Origin: Erythrophleum ivorense
Taxonomy: Eukaryota > Streptophyta > Magnoliopsida > Fabales > Fabaceae
NCBI GenBank assembly: GCA_026724425.1
Contig: JAIUCV010000009.1
Coordinates: forward strand, 24,445,846-24,509,845
DNA length: 64,000 bases
Direction of reading: 5' to 3'
Position 1 is the first letter of the stretch. Every line of letters starts with the position of its first letter. The notes beneath the pieces were generated by a model that was not told the origin of the DNA, did no database searches, and saw only the letters and a program-made list of their open reading frames with translations. The position numbers were made by a program, and so were the translations under genes. This document shows positions 12,656 to 23,989 of the stretch, piece by piece.

Positions 12656-13389
12656 AATTTCCACACATCATATCATAAACATATTGGTACCAATGCATCA
12701 AGGCAAAATCAATGGCATATCCCATCATACAAGCACATACTCAACATGTAATGACTATTACACAAGCAAGAATGCAACAAGAACAGAGTAGAGAGCTACC
12801 TTCTCAGATTACACAAGTCTTCCCTTTCAATTTCTCCTCTCCCTCCTTGATTTCACACTCACAACAAGGTGGAGTTTCTTCCTTCGAGCCTAGGCATAAC
12901 AAGAGCATCAAATCATTCTCTCATAGCTTAAATAACTCTCACAAAGCTAAAAGAAACTCTTCATCAAGTTAAACCCTCACTACCCTTACAGATCTAGGGA
13001 TTCTCTCTCTAGAACTCTGCTCATTTTCCTTCCTCTCTCAAGCCCTCAAAGAAGAAAACATGGAGGAAGAAATGAAGATAAATGCATTCTACCCTCCTTC
13101 TAGAGTAGTTTTCCCCACTTCCCTTTTCTAAACCTAACCCAAAACAACTTCTAAAACCGTAGAAAGAGAAAGCAAAAGGAGGAGACAACAAGCTAAGGAG
13201 AAAAGCTAGGGAAATCTAAATATTACTCACCTCTTTGCTTGATCTCCTTGCTTCTCTAGGTCTCTCTCTCTCTCTCCTCAGCTCTTTCTCTCTCCTTGGT
13301 CGAAGCTCAAGTCGGTTCTGAGAGAAAGGAAGAGTTTAGACTCTTTTAAAAAGTCAAATCTCTCTTTTCACGTTTTTTCTAGACCGCTC

Positions 13390-13631
13390 TCGCTATAGCG
13401 AATCATCATCCTCGCTACGGCGAGCTCGTGCAAGTTCCAGACTTTTGCCTTCGCTATGGCGTCGCTACGGCGAGCTCGGCCTGTTCCAGACCTCTGCCTT
13501 CGCTATAGCGCCGCTATGGCGAGCAACTCCCTGGTTTCTGTATGGAATGTCGCACTCGCTACAGCTAGGAACATCTTCGCTATTGCGAGGAGGCATTCTC
13601 GCTATGGCGACTCTATTTCTCGCTATGGCGA
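13390..13631. repeat. Cluster of ten TCGCTATRGCGA near-palindromes
   Basis: Ten 11-12-bp motifs start at 13390, 13412, 13451, 13462, 13500, 13511, 13556, 13577, 13599 and 13620. The first, tcgctatagcga, is a perfect palindrome and most others differ by one base. Several sit back to back at 11-bp spacing, others at 21-22 bp, close to multiples of a helical turn. The cluster is much richer in CpG than its surroundings. It lies about 90-330 bases from the tgttaca end of the LTR, which in this minus-orientation copy is the LTR 5' end. A binding-site array is inferred, not shown. Confidence 0.7.
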
Positions 13632-13722
13632 GAAGACTTGGAAAATTTTCAGCTCTCCGAAAATTTCCCAGCTTCCTCTTTTCCCATTTTTCTCTCATTC
13701 CTTTTCTGGTTGTTACAAGTTT

Positions 13723-15350
13723 CACCTAGGGTTTGGTTTTAGCCTTGAGAGATTCAAAACCCTAGTAGAGTTAATTAATCTTTTTAATACCATAATTAAG
13801 TTAGAAATGAATTATGGAAATCTTAAAACTATCAAATTCCCTAAGATGTAAGCAAAATTCTAAGAAATGGGACCAAAAGGCATGGCTCAACTAAGAAGGG
13901 ATTTATATAGCTAGGGAGTTGTTTCAATGATTCTAAGGTTTTGAATGGTTAGATATGAAATATAAACACTAATGAAGTCATTGCAATGAATTTAGGAACT
14001 TTATCTTTGTAAATGAAAAATTAGGATTCAAGAATGCCTAATAGGACCATATGGCTTTAGGCATGTTTAATTATGCTTTTGATGACTTTAATAAGTTCCA
14101 TTGGAATTATGGAGATTACATATGATGAGATATTGAAGTCTAAAAGTTGAAATTCAAAAGTTTCTCCTTAAGGCATCCAAAGAGGCATTGAGCTATACCT
14201 AAAAACCTAAATATGCACTTGAATGATAACATGAGATTGAGTATATTTTAATTGATTGTTTACACTGTAAATAATGTGTCTAGGCCATAAAAATAAGGCC
14301 ATATCAAGGTGTGTGTATAAGGTCATGGAATCAAGAAAGGAGACCAAGGGAAATTGAATTGAGTTGATTGATAAGGTAGCTCTTTCGTTATTCCTATGTA
14401 TTTGATTGGATTGCTTGAGTTTCTTGGTTATTTATATGTATTGTTTGCAATTATGTGACTTGTTGATTATTTAAGTATAATATGCAATTGCATAACACTC
14501 ATTTGTATTTATGGTGAGGGTTGCTTTTTAATGGGTGAAACTATGCCAAAAGTGTCTAGATTTAAGTGAGGTTAGGCCAAAAGTCTCTAAATTTAGGTAA
14601 GGCTAAACCAAAAGTCTTTAGATATTAGGTGAAACTAGGCTAAAAGTTCCTAAAGCATAGATATGCTCTCCTTTAAGCCATGTGACTCCTAGAGCATGGA
14701 TTATGGTTTAGTTATAATTGCATAACATGCATGCTTGAGTTCGTGTATTTGAGTAAACCATATGTGTGTTTGAATGTTGGATTAGTTATTGGAATTCTTT
14801 GAATCTTACTTTTTCTTATCTCCACTAACCATGACTAGGTGATATATAAAGCAAAGGCAAGGGATAGCAAAAAGTTTAGAAGTGTACATTATGTTAAGAG
14901 GTTAGCATAAACTAGGATATTGTATATATATTTATGTAAACCTATGCTTTAATAAAATGAAATGCAACATGTTTAAAAGTATTGGACTCTAGTTTTATGA
15001 TCATTGGTTGTATGTTTGGGATGATAGAACTTAATCTAGTATATGGATTGGGTTGGGGTTTATATGCCTTTTCACATGTGGGATGGTGAATTTTTTATGC
15101 AAGGCAAATTTCTTATGATGAATCATTACTATATGATGCATTTGTGGACTTAAATTTGCTCAAGGCAAGAAATGGCATTTTGGAGCAACCAATTGGAACT
15201 AAAATTTTGGCCATTTGAGATATAAAATGTCTTTCTACACTTTATATCCTTAATGGCAAAATTTGGGGCTAAAATTTGGTTAGCATTTAGAGAATAAATT
15301 GTGTAATGACTAATTATTCAGAAATCAAACTAAACCTTATAAATTAATAC
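13723..15350 (+). mobile_element. Degraded LTR fragment (family A-like), right part
   Basis: Resumes after the solo LTR at 10971-13717. It aligns loosely with the second half of plus-strand family A copies, including a short run of the 31-bp minisatellite (about 14540-14660, aggccaaaagtctct units) and the downstream block near 14800 (gaatcttact...ctaaccatg..taggtgat). The 3' end is not clear. The next LTR starts at 15351. Confidence 0.5.
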
Positions 15351-18300
15351 TGTAACACCTTAAAAAAGAGTAAATTGAGGCCAAATAATATTAGAATGAG
15401 AATTATAACATCTTAAAATGTGGTTTAGAGTCTAAAGATAGCCAAAAATCAAAGCTAAAACGGCTGAACGAATTTATTGAATAATCCAGTGGTATAATCG
15501 TAATTTTGGGTAACTTTTTGAAAACTCAAAATTGGGAGCTTTAAATAGAAAAATTAAGTTTCTCAGGGTTCTCAAAGGCCCTAAAAACCATAAGAACCCT
15601 TAGCATGATTAAAACCCTTGTGGTATGTGATTTTGGTCATAGGTTGACCAAAACTTTGACTGAACGGTTCAATAAGGTTTTAAATTCAATTTGAGTAAAA
15701 CCAAAAGCATTTTATGAATTAAAGGACCTAAATTTCATGATGGAAAAGAAAATTCTATGAAAGGGGTTGAAATAAGCTCAAATGAAAAGAATCAAGATAA
15801 GGGACTAAATTAGAATTTTAAAAAATGTCATAATGGAGCCTCCCCTTCTTATATATCATGTTCCACTTCTCCCACACCTCAAAACATACTTCCATATGGT
15901 CTAACACAGATCCTAAGGCAGCTTTAAGTGGCAGATGAAAGGAAGAGCAAAGGAGGAGGAAGCCAAGGCTTGAAAGTGTAAGACTTAGCTAATTTTTCAT
16001 GCTTCTCCTTTCACTAAACTTATCTTTTTTCTCCTTTCTCTTCTCAAGGTTTTGGTAACTTAATTGGTATTGTTTCATGGTTAGTTCAGTAGAGGGAATA
16101 GAGGATTTGGGGAAACTTTTGGAAGCCTTAAGAAGTGCATCTTATGAGCTTTGAAACAAGGTAATTTTCTCCATGGAAAACTTGTTCTTCTTGACTCTTC
16201 TCCCTCTCCATCAATTTGGCCAGAACAAGGGTCATGTGTAGGGAATTTTATTTTGATCTAAACTTAATGGAAATTGGGGTTTTGAAGCCTATGCGATCAC
16301 ATGGAACAATTAGAATCCAAAAAGAACATATAGATAATAAGTTATGGAGATTAGGGTTTTGGTTGCACCTAGGGATTTATGAACCTTTCTAGTGATGATT
16401 TAAATTGTGTAAGATCATGTTTGAGTAATCAAGACATCTAGAGAAGCTTCACAAGTGGCAAATTCCCTAGGAAAATCAACAAAACTCCATGGTTCCTATC
16501 TTGATGCATGTCTCGACCAAGGAGTGGTGCTTGTACCTAGGGAGAGTCTTTCATAACTTTAATGATAGAAATGGTCTAGAAATGAATAATAAACACCAAA
16601 GGAACCATTGGTTTGAATTTAGAAACCATATTTTGAAAGTTAAAAGTTTAGGGTTCCTTTTAAGTATAAACAAGCAACTTGATATTTGGCTTCTTGAATT
16701 TAGTTTGTGATGACTCTAATCAATTTAAATGGAGTCATGTGACTTGGATTGAGTGAGAAATTAGAGCCAAGATGATGAACTATATGAGCTGCTTCATTAT
16801 GCCCTTGTATAAAACCATAAGCATGCCATAAGCTAGAAGTAGCCTATGTAAGCTTTATGTGAGGCTAGAGATAGTCCCATTTATGTGTTTGTGTCTTATT
16901 TGATGTGTCTAGGCCAAGCAAACCAAGCCTCCTCCAATTGTGTGTGTGAGGTTGAACCAAAAGGCTAAAGAATCAAGGAAGAAATTGTGCTTTTTGACCC
17001 AAGGTAGCTCTTCATCCATTCTTATATACATTTCTTGGTTGTTTGAGTGTCATTAAATGCTTGTATGTATGTTTGAATCATGAAACATGTCTTCAACTAT
17101 TGGTTTGAGGCTTTAGTACCATTATGCTTCTTGAATTGTATTTGGAATGTGAATTTGCTCTTAATGGGTGAAGTTGTGCCAAAAGTTCCTTGGATTGGGT
17201 GAGGTGAAGCCAAAAGTCTCTAAGAATAGGTGAGACAAGGCCAAAAGACTCAAGGATAAGTGAGGCTAAGTTAAAAGTCCTAAGAAAGAAGTTGAAGTTA
17301 ATCCAAAAGTCCCAAATATTGGGGTGAAACTAGACTAAAAGTCCCTAGAACTTGATTTTGATCTTGATATGTTTATGTGATCTTGAAAACATGTTTATGT
17401 TTGGTTCTTGGAAGGATTTTATGCATCCTTGTGCTCCTTGGCATGATAACATGCCATATATGTATTATTGAAAGGATGAATGAGCTATTAGGATTCTTTG
17501 AATCTTACTCTCTCCTATTTTTATCTAACCATGTCTAGGTGATGCTCAAGGAGCCAAGAATGGAGGTTAAGGAGTGCAAATTATGTTACTTTGACAATAA
17601 ATTAGCTTTTGATATAAATTAATGTCAAAGTATGTATGTATAAGTTATTTATGAGATATAAACTTTTGCTCATGTGTAAAAATATATAAATATGTTCTAT
17701 GAACTAAGGTTAGAACCAAATGTATTCAATCTTGAGATTTTGACATCCTTGAGCTATGAGGCACATGTCTATATGAACAAGTGAGATGATGATCCCATGA
17801 TAAATTGGACTTATTATGATGCTTCTATATGCTGTGCTTGAGCTTTTGCATATGCTCAAATGATTATGGTTCATGTGGGAAGTTATTTTGGACCATTTGA
17901 TACTATATCAGTGCTATTGTGAGCCACATTTTTTCCCTGAACCAAAACCAGACCAGATAGACGAATTTTAGCATGAAATTTGGCAAGGATTTAGATCTCA
18001 TCTAGATCTTTTCATAGTGCTAAAGAATAGAATTTTTGGAGCTCTAAAGAATTTATTATGATTTTTCAAATTTAGCTAAAATTTGAAGAAACTATCAGTG
18101 CACTTCATTTGGCTAGTTTGGTTTTTTGTGTATTTGAGGGGACAAATGATTTTCAATGCTCATGATTTTATAGGCATATAGTTGACTTCATAAGCTTTCC
18201 ATAATCACCGAGATCACCTAATTTGGAGCTCTGTACAATGAGATATGAATTTTTAAAATTGCATGTCTACTGTAGTATGAGAAACAGACACAATTACTAT

Positions 18301-18540
18301 TCCATTAGAATTTCTTAGGCCAAATGATATTGCTTTGATTTAAACTTTTTTACAATAGCTATATGATGTTCTAATCTTTCCAGAAAGTCCTAGTTTGCAT
18401 AATTTGGAATTTTCTAGCTCAAGTGATGAATTTCTAAAATTTGTGACAAAATATGGAATGCCATAAAAGTTGATGTAATTAGCTAGTCTTGATTGGTATG
18501 CTCCAAATCCGAATTCCACGCCTCTTTTTGTATTGTTTCT
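15351..18540 (+). mobile_element. LTR family A copy, plus strand, 3' end lost
   Basis: Begins tgtaacacct at 15351 and matches the start of the plus copy at 33571 and the complement of 23475 (blocks around ctcaaaggccctaaaaacca, ttgaccaaaactttgact and ggacctaaatttcatgatgg). It carries six units of the 31-bp minisatellite at 17165-17345 and the following gatgc..aaggag block. The characteristic family end (...ggtgttaca) was not found at the expected distance, and from about 18540 the similarity fades, so it is truncated or very decayed. No coding capacity. Confidence 0.6.
17165..17345. repeat. 31-bp minisatellite, about six units
   Basis: Six head-to-tail units of about 31 bp contain the core ccaaaagtcc (ggtgaggtgaagccaaaagt type). 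The spacing is very regular although unit sequences differ at 20-35 percent of positions by eye. Confidence 0.75.
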
Positions 18541-19810
18541 ATATAGATAAGTGTATTAAGGATGGAAGATGAAGTTGGTAAGCTCAAATAATTCATTTAA
18601 TTAGAAATGAATTAATTTGGCTTTTAATGACGACACTTTCTACTGCTAAGAGTGATGAATATATGAGAATGGAAAATTTAAACTAATTGTAATGTAGAAT
18701 AAGTGTTATCTTAATATGGTATTACATATAGATCTTTTTATAGAGTTAAAGATCATAATTTTCATAGCTCTATAGAATATTTGGTGAATTTTCAAAATTA
18801 ACTCAAAAAATTGTCACGTGCAGTTATTGTTTATATTGATCTGGTCTCAAATTTTGTGCCTTTTAAAGGACCAAATAGATTCATTTTAACCTAAGTTTTT
18901 GCATTAGAAAGTTCACAGCATAAGTTTTCTAACAACACTTACTTTTTATTAATCAGAGTAAAATGAGCATATGACCAATTTTATGGATTTAATACTTGTC
19001 TACATGATATCTTGGATGAAATAAATTGGTTATGCATAAAATTATGAGATGAAATAGTAAAAATTCATATTTAAGCATCATGGAGTCATTTGATGCTTTT
19101 AGTAACAAAACTTTCTGCTACTAAAAGTTTGTTACTATTATTTTGCCATGAATGGACTTATTCATATGAAAAGAATCTAGAACATGTTATAGTGTAATAG
19201 TTTATGATAGCATAATTAATTGCCTTTCTTTTTGAAACAAAAATATTTCTTGTTAAAAATATTTGAAATGGGCATTTTGATAGAGATGGTGACTTTTTCA
19301 AGAATTAGATAGATTACCTATTGTATTTCAAGGTTTATTTGTGTTTTAATTCATTAGAAAGTATGTTTTACTTATACATTGAATAATTTTATGGCCTTTT
19401 GAAATCATTGATATGATTGAGATATCATGTGAAGATTAAATTGTCAGCTTAATCCCAATAATGACTATTAAACACTAAAAATTGTTCAATATTTAAGCAA
19501 AGTGTACTTTCAACAATATAATTTTTTGATGTTTTGTCATTTACATGATTATTTATATTAAAATTTGTATAAAAAAGATCACAAGATTGTTGATTACTAC
19601 AATAAATCACCAGTTGAATAACATGTTTTTTAAGCCATATGAGAACAAATAGATTTTCAACTCCAGTGCATTAATTTGATTGGAAAACGAAGCAAAACTA
19701 TTGTTTCTAAATAATGGGTTGATTTTTATATTAATCAGGTGGCCACCTTGATAGCAGTATGTGCACATATACGCTTTTGCTCATATTACACACATTCAAT
19801 GGGGATAGGC
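18541..19810. other. Unassigned AT-rich DNA with weak LTR-like repeats
   Basis: The part to about 19000 repeats, in weak form, the block seen at 17980-18280 (gatct.tt.atag..taaagaat...aattttt.a.agctc), so it may be an extra internal repeat of the preceding LTR. The rest has no recognisable structure or coding frame. Confidence 0.35.
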
Positions 19811-22800
19811 TGTAACACCATAATTTTTAGGTCATTTCTATCACATTTGCATGCTCATCTAATACATTCCATGGGGGAAGTAAGAAAAATCCATTAAAAT
19901 AATACATTTCTTTGTGTTGCATCGTATATAAAAATTTCATTCGATGTCACGTGTACTATATGAGTTCATACAATACATTATCATATTTAATTACATGGAT
20001 ACAACTCATTTGAATCATCATAGGTGGCCTACATCTCAAGAAACTCAAAGAGAAGCATGAAATGTACACATATAATTTCAGCCAGATTTTGCCTCTTTTC
20101 TGTCCAAACTTTGAAAAATCCTAATTAATTATATCAAAATCGAAATCATGCATTCTTGGTCATTCTGGAAAGCTACGCATGTTTAATTTAGCTAAAACTA
20201 TTTCTAGACCATAACATCAAACACAGAAGACATTTGACATGTGAAATGGTCCAGAGGTTAGGCTATCCACTGGTGCTATCACAAAATTTTGTAGCAAATT
20301 TCAAAAATGTCCAATTAATTTTACAAAAATCCTATCAATGAGAATGATACTAATCTAGAAAGCTGTGGATGTTAGATAGAGGGAAAAAATAACTCTAGAC
20401 CAGTTCTAGCATGTTCAGACCTCAAAATTCAATTGCAGTTCCTGATACTGGACAAATTTGTTGAAAATTCATATCTCCCTCTTTAGGCATCCAAATGAGG
20501 TACATCAAGTTGGCGTAAGTCACTGTGAATGTATAGTTTTATTCTATAAAATTACCTAGCAATTGGATATCATTTGCACCCTATGTGATAGATTTCATTT
20601 TCAAACCAGTATAAACAGTGAACATGACCAAAACCAAAAAAATTTTCAACTTTGAAAATTCATCAAATATTCTGTGGACCTCCAAAAATTCTATTCTTTA
20701 GCTTCCCGAAAAGCTCTCAACAAGCTTTAATTGGATGCCAAATCTCATATCAGGAAGAGCTCATTTGGATAAAAAGTAATATAGGGTTCTATTATAGTCA
20801 ATTTTGGATCCATATAGGATACCAAAATGTTCAAATGGCTCCTTATGGTTTGGCACCTCTTGGGCAAATCTAAAAGTATAAATAGGACTTGTGTGAACTG
20901 CCCAAATAGTCCCAAACTCCATGCATCTCATTTTGGCTATCTCACCCACACTTATACACAATTGCATAATACCATCAATGAAGCTAGTTTGCCATCATAT
21001 ACTCAAATCATATTCTAATGGCTACATAACATATTCTCTCATTCATACATGACATATTATCATAGTTACATGTATTCAAGGGGTCATAGATCATATACCA
21101 TAATGGGTTACAACATTTGACACAATTATGGCTTTAAAGAACCAAAATCATGCATTATATTGTCAAACTCTCTTCTTCAAGGTGGTTGGCTTCCATTACC
21201 TTGTCCACTTCGTCCACCTAGCATGTTAGGACATTGGAGAGGAGGGAATGAGATTCAAAGAATCCCAATAACTTATTTCCCATTCAATCATACATAATGG
21301 ATGCAAACAAGTCTTATAAATGCATATATGGTCATGTGAACGTGTGCAAACATTCAAGAGACATTTTCATCATTTGAAAAAGTCATACATAGCATACAAA
21401 GGCTTGCTAAGCAAGTGGATTGGCTTCACCCAATTTCTTATGGATATTGAACTTACCTCACCCATTCTTTAAGAGATTCTTGGACTCAACCATACTCTTG
21501 GGAGCCCATCTTGCGTTTGGGAGACTCTTTGCTTTGTCTCAACCAATCTTAAGGGTTCTTAGCCTCACCACACTCAAGTAAACCCAAGCACATATCAAAA
21601 ACATCATATAAGAGCATATTGTAACATCATGGCACCATGGAATTAAAGTCATGTTAGAACACTTTTCATGGCTTAAAAATACACATACCTACATTCAAAA
21701 CAAGCTAAGCACATATCCATGCATGAAAGAAAGTGGAGAGAGCTACCTTGTACACAATCACACACTTTTATTCTTGAATCAAGGCTGCCTCTTTTGGCCA
21801 CACACACACAAAAGTGTGGGGATGGTTTCTCTTAGCCTAAACACAATTTATGGAAGCCAATTAGGTTCATAGAATTAATTCTAAGGCCATACAACTCACT
21901 TAGACACTAACTTGCTCTATAAACCACATTATGGTTCCATAAGTACACATAATGAAGCAACACCCTTCAAATAAATTCTAGGCTCCATTCTTTCCTTCCA
22001 AATATGATTCTTGACTCCTTTTAAGCCTCTTGGAGTCATCACACAATCAAAACTAAGAGCCTAACTACATGTGCTTCTTTAGGTCATAATATGGAACCTA
22101 AAGCACCAACTCACTCTCTATGGGTTCTAAATTTTTTCCAAGGCCTTCCCTCATTTTCATTCATCATATATGACTCAAGAATGGGCTTAGAAAAATTTAA
22201 AACTCTCCCTAAGTACACAAACCCCTTTAGGCCGAGGCTATGGAGGAAATGGGGTTTCTTGGAGTTTGCTTTGTTTTCTCAAGGGAGGATGCATGTGGGG
22301 AGCCTCTTAGGGATCTTGGGAGCTCATTTAAACTTTTATTTAGGTCTAGGAATCATCATACAAAATCAAATTTTACAATGTGCAATTGAAACCCTAGAAA
22401 TTGCATCTTGAAATCTAATGGCTTTTTGTTAATTTCCTTTGCATATTCTTAATCTCCATACCCTTTTTCCTAAGAATCACCCTTGGCCTCTTAGATCTTC
22501 TCAAGTGGCACGAAATGGTGGAGAAGGGTAGCAAGGGGTATCAACCATGGAAGAAGAAATTACCTTGTTTTCTTACCTTTTCTCACTTTAATCTTGTGTT
22601 CTTTGAGCTCCTCTCTTCAAATCCGAATTTTCCCCTTAATATCTCCCTTAAAACAGATTTGAAAACTTCATTTTAATCAAAGGAAACAAAGGAGAATGGA
22701 GAAGAGGAGGTTTGGATGGAAGAAAGCATATAAAACTACTAAGAATCCATACCTTTTTCTTAATTTTTCTCCTCCTTTTCCTCCCCTTCTTGTGAGCCTA

Positions 22801-23475
22801 AAAGAGCATATCATATTCTGTATTTTGGGTAGAAATTTCATGCTTAAGAAGATGGGAGAAGAAAGGAGAAGTGTGTGGGAGCTTCTAGAAACACACTTTT
22901 TCAAAAATTCTAATTTTGTCCTTCCATAATAACAATTTCGTTTCAGCTTCGTTTTAGCTCCTTTTTTAGAAATGTCTTTTCCATTATAAAATTTAGGTTT
23001 CCAATTTAATAAAATACCTTTGGAATCACTTAATTTGGAGTTAAAACCTTACTGAACGAATTGGTCAAAGTTTGGGTCAACTGACATTGAAAAATGTCCA
23101 CTAGGGGGGATTTAACTGTCCCGGGGCATCCCATGGTTTTCAGTGCCTCTAAGAACTCTAGGCAACTCAAAATTTTCATTTAAAAAGCCCTCCTATATAT
23201 TTTTCCAAAAGTTACACTTATTTACGAAAATGCCATTACATTTCATCAGTTTTTCGTAAGAAATTGTTTCTTCATTCTAGCTCCATTTTTCTTTCCATCT
23301 GAGCCTGTGATTCTCATTTTTAAGAGTCTAAAATGCTTCCCAAATATTTTGGGACCTTAACTACATTATCTTGGTGGATTTCCTTTTGTATCCGGTGGTT
23401 TTTCGTTCGTTGACGGAGAAACCTTATGTTATGTTTCTCACATTTTCTTTCGTTTTTAGAAAACCGGATGTTACA
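19811..23475 (-). mobile_element. Solo LTR, family A reference copy (3665 bp), target duplication taggc/tagga
   Basis: Begins tgtaacaccataat and ends ccggatgttaca, giving intact short inverted ends TGTAACA/TGTTACA. It is flanked by taggc (19806-19810) and tagga (23476-23480), one base apart. This is the best preserved family A copy and was used to place the others. It carries internal repeats of about 190 bp (marked by gaaagct at about 20168 and 20359), the 31-bp minisatellite (about 21415-21570) and a GA/CT-rich stretch near 22690-22780. Short open frames inside, for example 22091-22411, are not conserved in sister copies. No primer site or pol. Confidence 0.85.
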
Positions 23476-23989
23476 TAGGATGGTATTATGTGGCTATACA
23501 ATTCACTATAATACCAAAGATACGTAAGACAAATGTGTTAAAATTTACTGGCTTTGTAATTAGCCATCTTTTAAATTACCCTAGATGCTTGATCACTACC
23601 AATTTATAATATGCTAAATTTTTTTATTCTCTTATCTAATTGATTGTTGCTTTTCTATTTTTTGTTTGGGTTTACTAAAAAAAAACCACTGGCCTTGTCT
23701 ACCTAACTTGATATAAAATTAGGTTTGTTTGAGTCGAACTAAGCCACCAGCATAAAAAGAAGCTTGATGCTTTAATCAAGCCAAGCATCGAGCTAATTAA
23801 ATGCCTACCCTAGCCCTACTCATGTGCACTCCTACTTATATTAGACAATCAAATATATGTCAGCGTCTCATGAATTATTGCTTTACATATCCAAGGGTGA
23901 CTAATATCTATCCATTTGAGCTTAGGGTTAACATTGATACTTGACTTTAAGCTATCCCGATCAGATCAAGTTATTGTTAGTGTGACATC
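23476..23989. other. Unassigned intergenic DNA
   Basis: AT-rich sequence between the solo LTR and the family D segment. A short motif pair around 23755-23790 (gcttgatgctttaatcaagc) is a 20-bp perfect hairpin. No coding frame or transposon end is clear. Confidence 0.4.

Larger units (their letters stand above)
10971..13717 (-). mobile_element. Solo LTR, divergent family A member (2747 bp), target duplication agttt
   Basis: Begins tgtaacacct and ends tggttgttaca. It is flanked by an exact 5-bp duplication agttt (10966-10970 and 13718-13722). Its body aligns with the minus family A copies, including two repeats spaced about 190 bases apart marked by ggaaagct at 11318 and 11509, and a clean 31-33-bp minisatellite at about 12525-12655. 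It differs from the others in its far end, which carries ten copies of a TCGCTATRGCGA motif (13390-13631). No internal coding region is present. A 131-codon frame at 13456-13851 crosses the LTR end and is an artefact. Confidence 0.85.

Noticed and set aside
13390..13631. CRISPR-like reading of the regularly spaced repeats
   Set aside because: Repeats are 12 bp, irregularly spaced and within a plant LTR. There is no cas context in a nuclear plant sequence.
13445..13851. Open frames of 94, 131 and 86 codons on both strands
   Set aside because: They coincide with the TCGCTATRGCGA array, whose units lack stop codons in several frames, and one crosses the LTR boundary at 13717.
22677..22929. Overlapping plus and minus frames in a GA/CT-rich stretch
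   Set aside because: Low-complexity purine/pyrimidine sequence in a solo LTR that leaves both strands open by composition.
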